Assembly: GCA_025757645.1 (NCBI GenBank) | Contig: CP107216.1 | Span: forward strand, 1,673,501 to 1,737,500 | Length of the DNA stretch: 64,000 bases | Direction: 5' to 3' | From: Clostridiales bacterium | GTDB taxonomy: Bacteria; Bacillota; Clostridia; Oscillospirales; Oscillospiraceae | Part shown: piece by piece, positions 34,525-43,801 of the stretch | Layout: every line of letters begins with the position of its first letter | How positions within the stretch are numbered: position 1 is the first letter of the stretch | Position numbers and translations under genes: made by a program | Notes under the pieces: generated by a model | Seen by the model: the letters and a program-made list of their open reading frames with translations, nothing else | The model's database searches: none | Told to the model about the DNA's origin: nothing

Positions 34525-35544
34525 TCACGCCTTGCGCACGGAGTCGATGTGGCGCGTCAGGTCGAGCATCTTGTTCGAGAAGCCCCACTCGTTGTCGTAC
34601 CACGCCATGAGCTTGACGAAGTGATCGTTGAGCGCGAGGCCAGCCTTGGCATCAAAGATGCTGGTGTGCGGATCGGTGATGAAGTCGGAGGAGACGACCT
34701 CGTCATCGACATACTCGACGACGCCGGCCATCGGGCCTTCCGCGGCAGCCTTGACGGCAGCGCAGATCTCATCATACGTCGCAGCCTTCTCGAGGCGGCA
34801 GGTCAGATCGACGATGGACACGTCCGCGCTCGGGATGCGCATGGAAGTGCCGGTCAGCTTGCCCTGCAGGGCCGGAATGACCTTGCCGACCGCCTTGGCA
34901 GCGCCGGTGCTGGTCGGGATGATGTTGCCGTGCACACCGCGGGACAGACGCCAGTTCTTCTTGGAGAAGCCGTCGACAACCTGCTGGGTGGCCGTGTCGG
35001 CATGGACGGTGGTCATAAGGCCCTCGGCGATGCCGAAATTATCGTTGATGATCTTGGCCAGCGGCGCCAGGCAGTTCGTGGTGCACGAAGCGTTGGACAC
35101 GATCTTGATATCCGGGGTGTACGCATCGAGGTTAACGCCGCAGACGAACATCGGCGTGTCGTCCTTGGACGGGCCGGAGAGCACAACGACCTGCGCGCCG
35201 GCGTCCAGATGATCCTGCGCCTTTTCCTTGGTCAGAAACGCGCCGGTGCACTCGAGCACATACTCGACACCCAGCTCGCCCCAGGGCAGGAGCTTCGCGT
35301 CGCGGTTGTTGAGCAGCGCAACGCGCTTGCCATTGACGATCAGGGCCGGGTTCTCGCCGCCCTCGCAATCGACCGTGCCGTGAAAGCGGCCGTGCACGGA
35401 ATCGTACTTCACGGTATACGCCAGCTGCTCGGGCGTCTTATCCGGCGCGTTGACGGCGACGACCTCAATATCGTCGGCGCAGATCGCGGCGCGGAACACC
35501 AGACGGCCGATGCGGCCGAAGCCATTGATGCCAATTTTAATCAT
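34525..35544 (-). CDS. gap: Glyceraldehyde-3-phosphate dehydrogenase
   Basis: Glycolytic NAD-dependent enzyme, 339 residues. INGFGRIGRLVFRAA is the NAD-binding start, SNASCTTNCLAPLAK contains the catalytic cysteine, and WYDNEWGFSNKMLDL is the canonical C-terminal block. CAGGAGGAATAGAGC precedes ATG 35544. It is a single gene here, not clustered with pgk or tpi. Confidence 0.98.
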   Translation of the reverse strand: MIKIGINGFGRIGRLVFRAAICADDIEVVAVNAPDKTPEQLAYTVKYDSVHGRFHGTVDCEGGENPALIVNGKRVALLNNRDAKLLPWGELGVEYVLECTGAFLTKEKAQDHLDAGAQVVVLSGPSKDDTPMFVCGVNLDAYTPDIKIVSNASCTTNCLAPLAKIINDNFGIAEGLMTTVHADTATQQVVDGFSKKNWRLSRGVHGNIIPTSTGAAKAVGKVIPALQGKLTGTSMRIPSADVSIVDLTCRLEKAATYDEICAAVKAAAEGPMAGVVEYVDDEVVSSDFITDPHTSIFDAKAGLALNDHFVKLMAWYDNEWGFSNKMLDLTRHIDSVRKA

Positions 35545-35705
35545 GCTCTATTCCTCCTGTTATATCTGCTGCGCACAGCACGCAGCGCAATTTCTTACAG
35601 CTACATTCTATAACAATTCCGTCGAAAGCGCAACCACATTCTTATCGGCGCGGCAGGCGGCGCTGGCTATTTGCAACAAATCTCCGAATTTTTGCGTGTA
35701 AAAGC

Positions 35706-35734
35706 TTGTGTCTATTGACGAATTCTGCTATACT
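35706..35734 (+). promoter_or_regulatory. Promoter of the sensor-ATPase gene
   Basis: TTGTGT (35706-35711) and TATACT (35729-35734) with a 17-base spacer; AGGGGGGATCGG then precedes the start codon. Confidence 0.6.
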
Positions 35735-35766
35735 GTTTTTTAATACATCTTAGGGGGGATCGGAAA

Positions 35767-36834
35767 ATGAGCAATACTTTGATCATCGACTCGCTCAACA
35801 CGCTGTTTTCGATGAGCAACACCGCCGTGATCGGCGCGCAGGAGCAATTTGTCGCGTTTATGAACCCGGCGGCGCAGGAACTGTTTCGCGGCAACCGCAC
35901 AAATCACAAACTCACCGAGCTGCTGCCGGCGCACATCACGGAGGCCACGGCTACGGAATTCGTCACGTCTGCCACGATCGAAAAGCGCCACGTCATCATC
36001 TCCGTGACATCGTTTGGTGCGTTTCGGCTGTTCTCGTTCGTGCCGCAGGATGAAAACGCCCTGCGGGCCGGCGCGCAGTTTGCACCGTTTCTGGCATCTC
36101 TCAACGCTTTCCGCACGCTCACGACGTATTTTTCAGACTACGCCATGCAGCTCAGCGACGTGCGCTTCCGGCGCAACGCCGCCGAATTGACGCAGTTTTA
36201 CTACCGGCTGCTGCGCTTCACGCTCAACGCCTCCACGGCCTCCGGCCTGTACGACGGCACGCTTGCGTTCATGCCGCAGCTGTGCGACCTGGGCAAGGAA
36301 TGCCGGACGCTGCTGGATAACATCCAGCCGATCACCGACGCCAACGGCATCGTGCTGGAGGTCAGCATTCCGGACGAGCCGATCAACTGCGCGCTCGACA
36401 CGGCGCTCATCCAGCGCATGCTGCTCAACATCATTGCCAACTGCACGGAGCGCTGCAAGCACGGCGACCGCATCCGCTTTACCGTCACGCAGGAGGGCGA
36501 CCACGCCGACATCACCATTCGGGATGACGGTGTACGCATCCCGCCGGAAAAACTCGGGACGATCTTTATCCCGCTGCGTGTGACCGGCGTGGATTTTTCC
36601 GATCTGAGCAGCAACAGCTTTGGCCTGACGGTCGCACTCGGCATTGCGGAAAAGCACGATGGCACCATTCTCCTGGAGAGCAACGAATGGGGCGGAACCA
36701 CGTTCCACGTCGTGCTCAGCACGGTGCTGCCGGAAACGAATCTCTTCCGTGCGCCGAAGGTGCCGTATGGTCACGCGCAGGAAGATCCCATCCGGATCTA
36801 CCTGTCCGATCAAATGCCGAAACAGGAGCTGTAA
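35767..36834 (+). CDS. Sensor histidine-kinase-like ATPase lacking a clear H-box
   Basis: A 355-residue soluble protein. Residues 1-100 look like a divergent PAS-type sensory domain (AVIGAQEQFVAFMNPAAQELFRG). Residues 200-320 form a HATPase_c domain with an N-box-like MLLNIIANCTERC, a G1 box DDGVRIP and a G2 box SFGLTVAL. In the place expected for the phospho-accepting His (TQFYYRLLRFTLN) no histidine is seen. No transmembrane segment and no response regulator gene adjoin. It may act as an ATPase-only sensor or a serine-kinase-like regulator; function unassigned. Confidence 0.75.
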   Translation: MSNTLIIDSLNTLFSMSNTAVIGAQEQFVAFMNPAAQELFRGNRTNHKLTELLPAHITEATATEFVTSATIEKRHVIISVTSFGAFRLFSFVPQDENALRAGAQFAPFLASLNAFRTLTTYFSDYAMQLSDVRFRRNAAELTQFYYRLLRFTLNASTASGLYDGTLAFMPQLCDLGKECRTLLDNIQPITDANGIVLEVSIPDEPINCALDTALIQRMLLNIIANCTERCKHGDRIRFTVTQEGDHADITIRDDGVRIPPEKLGTIFIPLRVTGVDFSDLSSNSFGLTVALGIAEKHDGTILLESNEWGGTTFHVVLSTVLPETNLFRAPKVPYGHAQEDPIRIYLSDQMPKQEL

Positions 36835-36853
36835 GCAAACACACAGCATCACA

Positions 36854-36892
36854 ACGGCGTGCCGCCCAAATGGGCAGCACGCCGTCTTTTTA
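36854..36892. terminator. Terminator after the sensor-ATPase gene
   Basis: ACGGCGTGC (36854-36862) and GCACGCCGT (36877-36885) with inner pairing GCCC/GGGC, then a T-run. It lies between two converging genes. Confidence 0.85.
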
Positions 36893-37708
36893 TTCTGCTG
36901 TCAGGTAACGCGCGCGCAGCGCCGCCCGCTCGGCCGCGCCAACACCAAGCGCCTGCGTCAGAAAAGCGTCCACACTGCCGTATCGCTCCGCGACCGCATC
37001 GCGCGCAGCCGTCAGGAACGCCGCGTCCGCGCGGTCAAACGTGCGGATGACCTCCCGCTCCGCCTCGCTCAGGTCATAGTCCACGACCGCCGTCAGCAGA
37101 CAGTCGGTCGAGGCGGCCATGCGCTCGTTGGTGATCAGGTAGTTTTCCACGATGACCGGCCAGTCCACACCCAGCGCCGTCAGCAGCAGCATCGTGCCGA
37201 CACCGACGCGGTCTTTCCCCGCCGTGCAGTGGTAGAGCAGCGCGCCGTCCGTCTGCGCGAGCAGAAGCGCAAAAAACTGCCGGTAGTGCGCGATGGAGAA
37301 TGCCTGCGTGACGAGACTGCGGTACAGTTCGCACATGAACGCCCGCTCCCGGCCGGCCATCGCTTTCGCGTGCGCGACGACGGCCGCATAGGGGTCGGCG
37401 TGCTCCTCGCGCGTCAGGCCGGCCGCCGCCTGCTGCACGATCGGGCAGTGGACATACTGCACGCCCGGCAGGACACGGTCCGGTTTCTGCTCCCGCTCGA
37501 GGTCCGTGCGGAAATCCACGACCGTGCGCAGCGGATATTCCGTGAGTGTCTGTGCGTCCGGCTCTGTGATGCCGGCAAGTTCGCCGCTGCGCAGCAGCAG
37601 GCCCGGCCGGATCGTGCGGCCATCCATGGTGGGCAGGCCGCCGAGGTCGCGCGCATTCGGCGCGCCGCGCAGCAGCCAGCGCTCAGAGGCCGAAGAGTTG
37701 TTTTCCAT
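36890..37708 (-). CDS. Tyrosine-protein phosphatase (LipA/Y_phosphatase3 type)
   Basis: A 272-residue cytosolic phosphatase of the fold shared by bacterial LipA-type tyrosine/lipid phosphatases. N-terminal NARDLGG (residues 18-24), GLLLRSGEL, DFRTDLER, and the P-loop HCTAGKDRVGVG with catalytic Cys161 and Arg167. It is the last gene of the leftward run after tatD, which it overlaps by 26 bases. A prophage tail-type protein in this window carries the same domain (see 60631-62616). Confidence 0.92.
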   Translation of the reverse strand: MENNSSASERWLLRGAPNARDLGGLPTMDGRTIRPGLLLRSGELAGITEPDAQTLTEYPLRTVVDFRTDLEREQKPDRVLPGVQYVHCPIVQQAAAGLTREEHADPYAAVVAHAKAMAGRERAFMCELYRSLVTQAFSIAHYRQFFALLLAQTDGALLYHCTAGKDRVGVGTMLLLTALGVDWPVIVENYLITNERMAASTDCLLTAVVDYDLSEAEREVIRTFDRADAAFLTAARDAVAERYGSVDAFLTQALGVGAAERAALRARYLTAE

Positions 37709-38447
37709 TTTGCAGTGTCACCTCCGCGACTTCTTCTGTGGTCATGCCCTTGATCTCCGCTATGCGCGCAGCAATGTACGGCAGGTTGCGCGAATCGTTG
37801 CGCTTGCCGCGGTTCGGCACCGGGGACAGATAGGGCGAATCCGTTTCGAGCAGCATCCGGTCCGTCGGGCAGGCGGCGATCACGTCCAGCGCCTTGACGG
37901 CATTCTTATATGTGATCGGGCCGTCAAAGCCGAGGTACCAGCCGCGGCGCAGCAGCTCGCGCGCCATCTCCACGCTGCCGGAAAAGCAGTGGAACACGCC
38001 GCGCAGGCCTGGATAATCGCACACAATGCGCAGGCTGTCGCCGTGCGCCTCCCGGTCGTGGATGATGACCGGGAGATCCAGCTCCAGCGCCAGCTCCAGC
38101 TGCGCGCGCAGCATGATCTCCTGCGTCGCCTTCGTGGAAGCGTCCCAGTAATAGTCCAGACCGATCTCGCCGATGGCGCAGACCTTGGGCTGCGCCGCCA
38201 GCGCGCGGATCTGCTCCAGACTGTCGTCCGTCCAGCCGGCGGCTTCCTCCGGGTGCCAGCCGACGGCGGCATAGACGAAATCATATTCCTGTGCGATGGC
38301 GACGGCGCGCGCGGACGTCGCAGCACAGTCGCCGGGATCCACGATGAGCGCGACGCCGCTCTCATGCACGGCGCGCAGCACCTCTTCGCGGTCGGCGTTG
38401 AACTTTCCGCTGTCGTAGTGTGCGTGGGTATCGAAATACTGCGTCAT
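37683..38447 (-). CDS. tatD: TatD-family metal-dependent hydrolase
   Basis: A 254-residue TIM-barrel DNase-type hydrolase. Metal ligands: FDTHAHYDS at the start, AIGEIGLDYYW, PVIIHDREAHGD and VFHCFSGS, then LLETDSPYLSPVP. The start ATG overlaps the nadE stop in ATGA. TatD proteins are nucleases or deacylases in DNA repair and RNA turnover; no more specific role is readable. Confidence 0.95.
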   Translation of the reverse strand: MTQYFDTHAHYDSGKFNADREEVLRAVHESGVALIVDPGDCAATSARAVAIAQEYDFVYAAVGWHPEEAAGWTDDSLEQIRALAAQPKVCAIGEIGLDYYWDASTKATQEIMLRAQLELALELDLPVIIHDREAHGDSLRIVCDYPGLRGVFHCFSGSVEMARELLRRGWYLGFDGPITYKNAVKALDVIAACPTDRMLLETDSPYLSPVPNRGKRNDSRNLPYIAARIAEIKGMTTEEVAEVTLQNGKQLFGL

Positions 38448-39175
38448 TCGGCGTGATAGGTTGCGGCCGGGCGGCGCTTATGCTCGCTGCGGCTATGGTA
38501 GCGATCGATGATGGCCTTGTCGTGCTCGCTGGCCTCGCCGGTGAGGATGTATTTGTCGATGGCGGCGTAGGTCACGCCCATCTCCTGCTCATCCGTCTGA
38601 CCCTCAAAGAGACCGGCGGACGGCGCTTTGCGGATGATGTTTTCCGGCGCATGCAGCCAGGTCAGGAACTCGTAAATTTCCGTCACGGTCAGGTCGGCGA
38701 TGGGATTGAAGTCATACGCGCCGTCGCCCCACTTCGTGAAATAGCCCATGTATGCCTCGCTGCGGTTGCCGGTGCCGGCGACGAGACGGCCCTCGGCCGC
38801 GCCGATGGTGTAGAGCGTGAGCATGCGCAGGCGCGGGGCGATGTTCGACGTCGCCATCTGGTTGAGCGTCGTGACGGCGGAGACCGTCTGCATGACGAGC
38901 TCCTTTTCCGCCGTGAGATCGACCGTGCGCGTCTCGATGTTGAACTGCTCGGCCACGGCCAGACCGTCGGTCATGTCCTCGCCGAAGTTGCGCTTGGAGG
39001 CGCACGGCATCATGATGCCGACCGTATTGTCGCACGCGGCCCTGCAGAGGATGCCGACGAGCGCGCTGTCCTTGCCGCCGCTGTTGCCGTAGATGACACC
39101 TTTGGCGCCGCTGCTTTTGAGCAGGTCGCGGATAAAGGCGACGCGGTTTTCAAATTCTTTTGCGTAATCTCGCAT
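38444..39175 (-). CDS. nadE: NAD(+) synthase (ammonia-dependent type)
   Basis: Converts nicotinate adenine dinucleotide to NAD with ATP. The 243-residue protein has the PP-loop GNSGGKDSALVG, LVAGTGNRSEAYMGYFTKWGDGAYDFNPIADL (in part GTGNRSEAYMGYFTKWGDG) and the C-terminal DEQEMGVTYAAID. No glutaminase domain is fused, so ammonia or a separate glutaminase is the nitrogen donor. ACGGAG at eight bases supports ATG 39175 over the GTG at 39184. Confidence 0.95.
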   Translation of the reverse strand: MRDYAKEFENRVAFIRDLLKSSGAKGVIYGNSGGKDSALVGILCRAACDNTVGIMMPCASKRNFGEDMTDGLAVAEQFNIETRTVDLTAEKELVMQTVSAVTTLNQMATSNIAPRLRMLTLYTIGAAEGRLVAGTGNRSEAYMGYFTKWGDGAYDFNPIADLTVTEIYEFLTWLHAPENIIRKAPSAGLFEGQTDEQEMGVTYAAIDKYILTGEASEHDKAIIDRYHSRSEHKRRPAATYHAE

Positions 39176-39197
39176 GATTTCCACTCCGTTTCTTTCG

Positions 39198-41177
39198 TTA
39201 CTCCTGGATCATGTCCAGGAATTCAGCTTCCGTAATGATAGGCGTGCCGAGCGTGAGCGCCTTCTGATACTTCGAGCCGGTGTTTTCGCCGGCGAGCAGA
39301 TAGGACGTTTTTTTCGACACGGAAGAACTCGTCTTGCCGCCGAAGCGCTCGATGATGGCACTGGCCTCGTCGCGGCTGAAGTGCTCGAGCGCGCCGGTGA
39401 GCACAAACGTCTTGCCGGCAAAGCGGCGGTCCACGACCTGCTCCCTGGAATCAAAGCTGACGCCCGCATCGCGCAGCAGGCGGATCTGGTGCTGTGATTG
39501 TGGGTTATCGAACCATGCACGCAGGTACGCCGCCGTCGTCGGGCCGACGTCAGGGATGGCCATGAGCTCTTCTTCCGTCGCCGCCATGAGCTTGTCCAGC
39601 GTGCCGAAGTGCATGGCCAGCACTCTGGCCGCCTTCTGCCCAACCTGCCGGATGCCGAACGCGCACAGCAGGCGCGCCATGCCGGCATCCTTGCTCTTTT
39701 CGATGGCGGCCATGAGATTCTCGGCCGACTTCTTCCCCATATGGTCCAGCGCCGCGACCGACTGCGGCTCGAGCGCATACAGCTCCGCCGGGGAGTGCAC
39801 GAGCCCCGCCTCAATCAGCGACTGGCACAGCGAGATGCCGAGGCCGTCGATATCCATCGCCTCGCGGGAGGCAAAGTGCGCAATGTTGCGCAGCCGCTGC
39901 GCCGGGCACTCCGCACCCGTGCAGCGCAGGGCCGCACCGTCCGGGTCGCGCACGACGGGCGCGCCGCACTCCGGGCAGGTATCCGGCATATGAAACGGCA
40001 CCGTGCCCTCCGGCCGCTTATCGCGCACGACGGAGAGGATCTCGGGAATGATCTCCCCCGCCTTCTGCACGAGCACCGTGTCGCCGATGCGCAGGTCGAG
40101 GTTGTCGATGAAGTCCTGATTGTGCAGCGTGGCATTCGTGACGGTCGTGCCGGCCAGACGCACCGGCTCAATGACCGCCTTCGGCGTGAGCACGCCCGTG
40201 CGGCCGACCTGCACGACGATGTCGCGCACGCGGCTCTCCTTCTTCTCCGGCGGGTACTTATATGCCACCGCCCAGCGCGGGAACTTTGCCGTGCTGCCGA
40301 GATACTGCCGCTGCGCAAGGTCGTTGATCTTGATGACCGCGCCGTCGATGTCGAACGGGAACGTCTCGCGGTTGTCGCCGATCCAGTCAATGCGCGCGCA
40401 GCAGGCATCGAGCGTTTCACAGCGCTGATACGGCACGACCGGGAAGCCCAGCGACGCCAGATAGTCCAGCGTTTCCGTGTGCGCGGCAAACGTGCGGTCG
40501 CTGTCAAACTGGAGGTTGAAGATGATGATATCGAGCTTGCGCGCCGCCGCGACCTTCGGGTCCTGCTGGCGCACAGAGCCCGCCGCCGCGTTGCGGGGAT
40601 TGGCCAGCAGCGGCTGTTCGAGCAGCTCGCGCTCGGCATTGAGCGCTGCGAATACTTCGTGCGACATATAGACCTCACCGCGCACGATAAGCTTTGCAGG
40701 CGCGTTTTCAAGCGTCAGCGGCAGGTTGCGCAGCGTGCGGAGGTTTTCCGTCACGTCTTCGCCGGTGATGCCGTCGCCGCGCGTAGCGCCGCGGACGAAC
40801 ACCCCGTTTTCATACTCGAGCGACATGGACAGACCGTCGATCTTCGGCTCGACGGAATAATCATGCGCCTGCGTGAGCGCACCGTCCATGCGCGCGCCGA
40901 ACGCGCGCAGCTCGTCGAACGAGAACACGTCCTGCAGGCTCTCGAGCGGCACCTGATGGCGCACCTGCGCAAAGGTGTTGAGCGCGTAGCCGCCGACGTG
41001 CTGCGTCGGCGAATCGGGCGAGGCGTACTCCGGGTGCGCCGCCTCGAGCTCTTCGAGCCTGCGCATAAGCGCGTCGTATTCAAAGTCGCTGATCTCGGGC
41101 GCGTCCTTCACGTAATAGAGAAAATTTGCGTGTTCCAGCTGACGGCGCAGCGTCAGGATCTCTTCGCGTACATCCAT
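39198..41177 (-). CDS. ligA: NAD-dependent DNA ligase
   Basis: Joins nicks in DNA replication and repair. The 659-residue protein has the Ia domain (LYYVKDAPEISDFEYDALM), adenylation domain with the KIDG lysine in VEPKIDGLSMSLEYENG, OB fold, the zinc finger CPECGAP with CTGAECPAQRLRN, helix-hairpin-helix repeats, and a C-terminal BRCT domain (residues 585-659). GGAGTAGACAAC precedes the ATG. Located between nadE, which makes its cofactor, and yunB. Confidence 0.98.
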   Translation of the reverse strand: MDVREEILTLRRQLEHANFLYYVKDAPEISDFEYDALMRRLEELEAAHPEYASPDSPTQHVGGYALNTFAQVRHQVPLESLQDVFSFDELRAFGARMDGALTQAHDYSVEPKIDGLSMSLEYENGVFVRGATRGDGITGEDVTENLRTLRNLPLTLENAPAKLIVRGEVYMSHEVFAALNAERELLEQPLLANPRNAAAGSVRQQDPKVAAARKLDIIIFNLQFDSDRTFAAHTETLDYLASLGFPVVPYQRCETLDACCARIDWIGDNRETFPFDIDGAVIKINDLAQRQYLGSTAKFPRWAVAYKYPPEKKESRVRDIVVQVGRTGVLTPKAVIEPVRLAGTTVTNATLHNQDFIDNLDLRIGDTVLVQKAGEIIPEILSVVRDKRPEGTVPFHMPDTCPECGAPVVRDPDGAALRCTGAECPAQRLRNIAHFASREAMDIDGLGISLCQSLIEAGLVHSPAELYALEPQSVAALDHMGKKSAENLMAAIEKSKDAGMARLLCAFGIRQVGQKAARVLAMHFGTLDKLMAATEEELMAIPDVGPTTAAYLRAWFDNPQSQHQIRLLRDAGVSFDSREQVVDRRFAGKTFVLTGALEHFSRDEASAIIERFGGKTSSSVSKKTSYLLAGENTGSKYQKALTLGTPIITEAEFLDMIQE

Positions 41178-41182
41178 GTTGT

Positions 41183-41827
41183 CTACTCCACTTCCACATA
41201 CGTCTGGGGCACTTTGCCGACGATGACCGTCTCGGCCAGCAGGACGTTCGTGCCCACGGTCTCGGTCTTGTGCTCCCAGGGCACCAGAATGTCGAGATCC
41301 ATCTTCACGTTCAGATATAGTTGATATTTGCTCTGGTTGATCGCGGCCGACATGAGCTCGTTGTGATAGTTCACGTCCGACGTCGTCAGCACAAGGATGC
41401 GCACTGGCAGCGGCAGCTTGAGCCCCGGCAGAAAATTCACGCCGAAGAGCGTCTCAAGCGGGATGTCCAGCTCGACCTGCCCGTCGTCCCCGTCCATCAT
41501 GTGCTCGAGCACGAGCGAGGACACCTGCCCCACGTGCTCGGTGTCGATGCTCACGGCCGTAATGGTCCCGTCAGCGTCCGTGCGGTAGGTATAATAGTCG
41601 CCCTGCACCTGCGCCGTCGCCGCCGTGACGGCGGCGTTGATTTTCAGCTGCATGAGGTCGCAGGCGGAGTTGACGGCCAGCTGCATGATCAGGTGCAGCA
41701 CCGACACGGTAAAATACGCCATGCCGCCCAACAGAATGCATACCAGCAGCAGCGCCGCCAGCTTCCGGTTCGGCCGCAGCGGGCACCGGCGGGCAGCCGG
41801 TCTCCAGCGGCGAGGTGCACAAATCAT
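41183..41827 (-). CDS. yunB: Sporulation protein YunB
   Basis: A 214-residue membrane-anchored protein of the YunB family, made in the mother cell and needed for efficient spore formation; biochemical role unknown. One N-terminal membrane helix (KLAALLLVCILLGGMAYFTVSV) follows a basic start; the body has QLKINAAVTAATA, VQGDYYTYRTDADGTITAV and the C-terminal ETVIVGKVPQTYVEV. GGGGGGATCTGCT selects ATG 41827 over an upstream frame extension. It lies 5 bases before ligA. Confidence 0.9.
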   Translation of the reverse strand: MICAPRRWRPAARRCPLRPNRKLAALLLVCILLGGMAYFTVSVLHLIMQLAVNSACDLMQLKINAAVTAATAQVQGDYYTYRTDADGTITAVSIDTEHVGQVSSLVLEHMMDGDDGQVELDIPLETLFGVNFLPGLKLPLPVRILVLTTSDVNYHNELMSAAINQSKYQLYLNVKMDLDILVPWEHKTETVGTNVLLAETVIVGKVPQTYVEVE

Positions 41828-41875
41828 AGCAGATCCCCCCTGCCATGCTATGCAGCGGCGGGGCAATTCATGCGC

Positions 41876-43258
41876 TTATTGCAGAGATTCCACAATGGCG
41901 CGGAAGGTATTGCCGCGCTCTTCAAAGTTTTTGAAGAAATCAAACGATGAGCAGGACGGCGAGAGCGTCACGATATCGCCCGGCTGCGCAAGGCCGTAGG
42001 CCGTCTCGACCGCTGCGCGAAAATCCGGCGCCTCAACGAGCGGCAGCTTTCCCGGGTCATAGCATTTCGACGCGCGGATGGCGGCGGCAATGCGCTGCGC
42101 CGTCTCGCCGACGACGACCGCCGCCTTCGCGTGCAGGCAGACCTCGTCACCGAGCGTATCAAACGGGATGTGCTTGTCGTGCCCGCCGAGGATGATGACC
42201 GGCGGCTTCGGCAGCGCGTGCAGGCCCGCGATCGTGCGCGTGGGGCTCGAGGCGATGGAATCGTTGATGAACGTAATGCCGTTGAGCTCGCGGATGCGCT
42301 CCATGCGGTGCGGCACGCCAGAGAAGGTGTGCGCGACCTGAACGCACGCCGCATTGCCGACCAGGCCGTCGGTTGCGGCAAAGGCCGCCATATAGTTTTC
42401 CACGTTGTGCGCGCCGGGAATGCGGATCTCGGCGGCGTCGAGGATCTTCTCCGCCTTGCCATCGTGCGCGCGGTAAATCACACCATCCGTGCAGTAAACG
42501 CCGTTTTCCACCGGGCCGATGCTGCTGAAATAGCGCACGCGCCCCGGCGCCTCGGCCGCGAAGCGCGGCGTGTGGGCGTCCTTCGCGTTGAGCACCAGGC
42601 AGCCGTCCGGCCGCTGGCCGCGGTAAATGCTGCACTTGGCCGACACGTAGTCCTCGAAATCCGGATGCACATCCAGATGATTCGGCGAAATGTTCGTGAT
42701 GATGGCCACATCCGGCGCGCAGTGCATGCTGTGCAGCTGGAAGCTGCTGAGCTCGAGCACGGCAAAATCCTCCGGACGGATCTCCGGAATGCGGTCAAAG
42801 AGCGGCGTGCCGATGTTGCCGCCGAGGTGCACGGTGTACCCCTGCGCACGCAGGAGCTCGGCCGTGATGGTCGAGGTCGTGGTCTTGCCGTCGCTGCCGG
42901 TGATGGCGATGATGCGGCACGGGCAGAGATTGCAGAACGCCTCCATCTCGGAGGTGAGGATCGCGCCGCTTTGCGCAGCCGCGCGCAGCTGCGGCACGAT
43001 GGGCAGCACGCCCGGTGTGCGGAAGATGACGTCGAAGTCCAGATGCTCCAGATAATCCGCACCAAGGATAAATTTTGCGCCCTGCGCCGCGGCCTCGTCG
43101 CCGGTCGCGCCGAGCTGGGCGCGGTCGCGCCGGTCGCACACCGTCACGTCGCAGCCGTTGCGCAGCAGCACGCGCACGAGCGGCTGATTGCTCACGCCGA
43201 AGCCGATGACGCCGATGCGCTTGCCGCGCAGATAGTCCATATAGTCCGAAAAGGTCAT
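41876..43258 (-). CDS. murD: UDP-N-acetylmuramoylalanine-D-glutamate ligase
   Basis: Adds D-glutamate to the peptidoglycan precursor in the cytosol. The 460-residue protein has the N-terminal Rossmann motif IGVIGFGVSNQPLVR, the ATP site ITGSDGKTTTSTI, ELSSFQLHSM, ITNISPNHLDVH, and C-terminal SPSCSSFDFFKNFEERG, diagnostic for MurD. GGAAAAGGAGTGTCTGC precedes ATG 43258; ATG 43288 is an upstream in-frame alternative without ribosome site. It is not in a mur/fts cluster here but runs with yunB and ligA. Confidence 0.97.
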   Translation of the reverse strand: MTFSDYMDYLRGKRIGVIGFGVSNQPLVRVLLRNGCDVTVCDRRDRAQLGATGDEAAAQGAKFILGADYLEHLDFDVIFRTPGVLPIVPQLRAAAQSGAILTSEMEAFCNLCPCRIIAITGSDGKTTTSTITAELLRAQGYTVHLGGNIGTPLFDRIPEIRPEDFAVLELSSFQLHSMHCAPDVAIITNISPNHLDVHPDFEDYVSAKCSIYRGQRPDGCLVLNAKDAHTPRFAAEAPGRVRYFSSIGPVENGVYCTDGVIYRAHDGKAEKILDAAEIRIPGAHNVENYMAAFAATDGLVGNAACVQVAHTFSGVPHRMERIRELNGITFINDSIASSPTRTIAGLHALPKPPVIILGGHDKHIPFDTLGDEVCLHAKAAVVVGETAQRIAAAIRASKCYDPGKLPLVEAPDFRAAVETAYGLAQPGDIVTLSPSCSSFDFFKNFEERGNTFRAIVESLQ

Positions 43259-43346
43259 GCAGACACTCCTTTTCCAAAAGGTAATCATACGTGGAGATTA
43301 TACCGCTCATTCGTGCCGATTACAAGAAAATAAATCACTGCCGGAC

Positions 43347-43375
43347 TTGACGCGGTGCGGCAGGATGTGTAAAAT
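43347..43375 (+). promoter_or_regulatory. rnpB promoter
   Basis: TTGACG (43347-43352) and TAAAAT (43370-43375) with a 17-base spacer, about 6 bases before the 5' end of the RNase P RNA. Confidence 0.8.
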
Positions 43376-43378
43376 AGT

Positions 43379-43724
43379 CGGGCGAGCAGGCCGGACAGCC
43401 GCGGGCACGAGCCGAAAGGCTGTGCGTGAGGAAAGTCCGGGCTCCACAGGGCAAGGATAACGGGTAACACCCGCCAGGGGCGACCCTCGGACAAGTGCAA
43501 CAGAAACAAACCGCCCGAGCGATCGGGTAAGGGTGGAAAAGTGAGGTAAGAGCTCACTCGCCGGCTGGAGACAGTGCGGCGCTGTAAACTCTATCCGGAG
43601 CAACACCGCGGAGGGACATATGGCCGGCCCGGCCGTCCCATGGAGGTGGCTGGAACGCACCGGCAACGGTGCGTCTAGATAGATGGCTGTCGATTACAGA
43701 ACCCGGCTTACAGGCCCGCTCGCT
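43379..43724 (+). ncRNA. rnpB: RNase P RNA (bacterial class A-like)
   Basis: Catalytic RNA of RNase P, which removes 5' leaders from pre-tRNAs. The conserved core is directly readable: GAGGAAAGTCCGGGCTCC near 43428 and the distal partner ACAGAACCCGGCTTACAGG near 43696. The 5' GCGAGCAGGCC and 3' GGCCCGCTCGC strands close helix P1. Length is about 345 bases. Its own promoter and terminator bracket it. Assignment to the A or B structural type would need folding. Confidence 0.96.
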
Positions 43725-43738
43725 ACGCCTGTCAAAGG

Positions 43739-43757
43739 AGTCCGCACGGACTTTTTT
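43739..43757 (+). terminator. rnpB terminator
   Basis: AGTCCG-CA-CGGACT hairpin (43739-43752) followed by six T. Confidence 0.8.
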
Positions 43758-43801
43758 GGCAGGCTTTCGCATATCGATTTCCCGCGGCAAGGAAAACGTA
43801 A

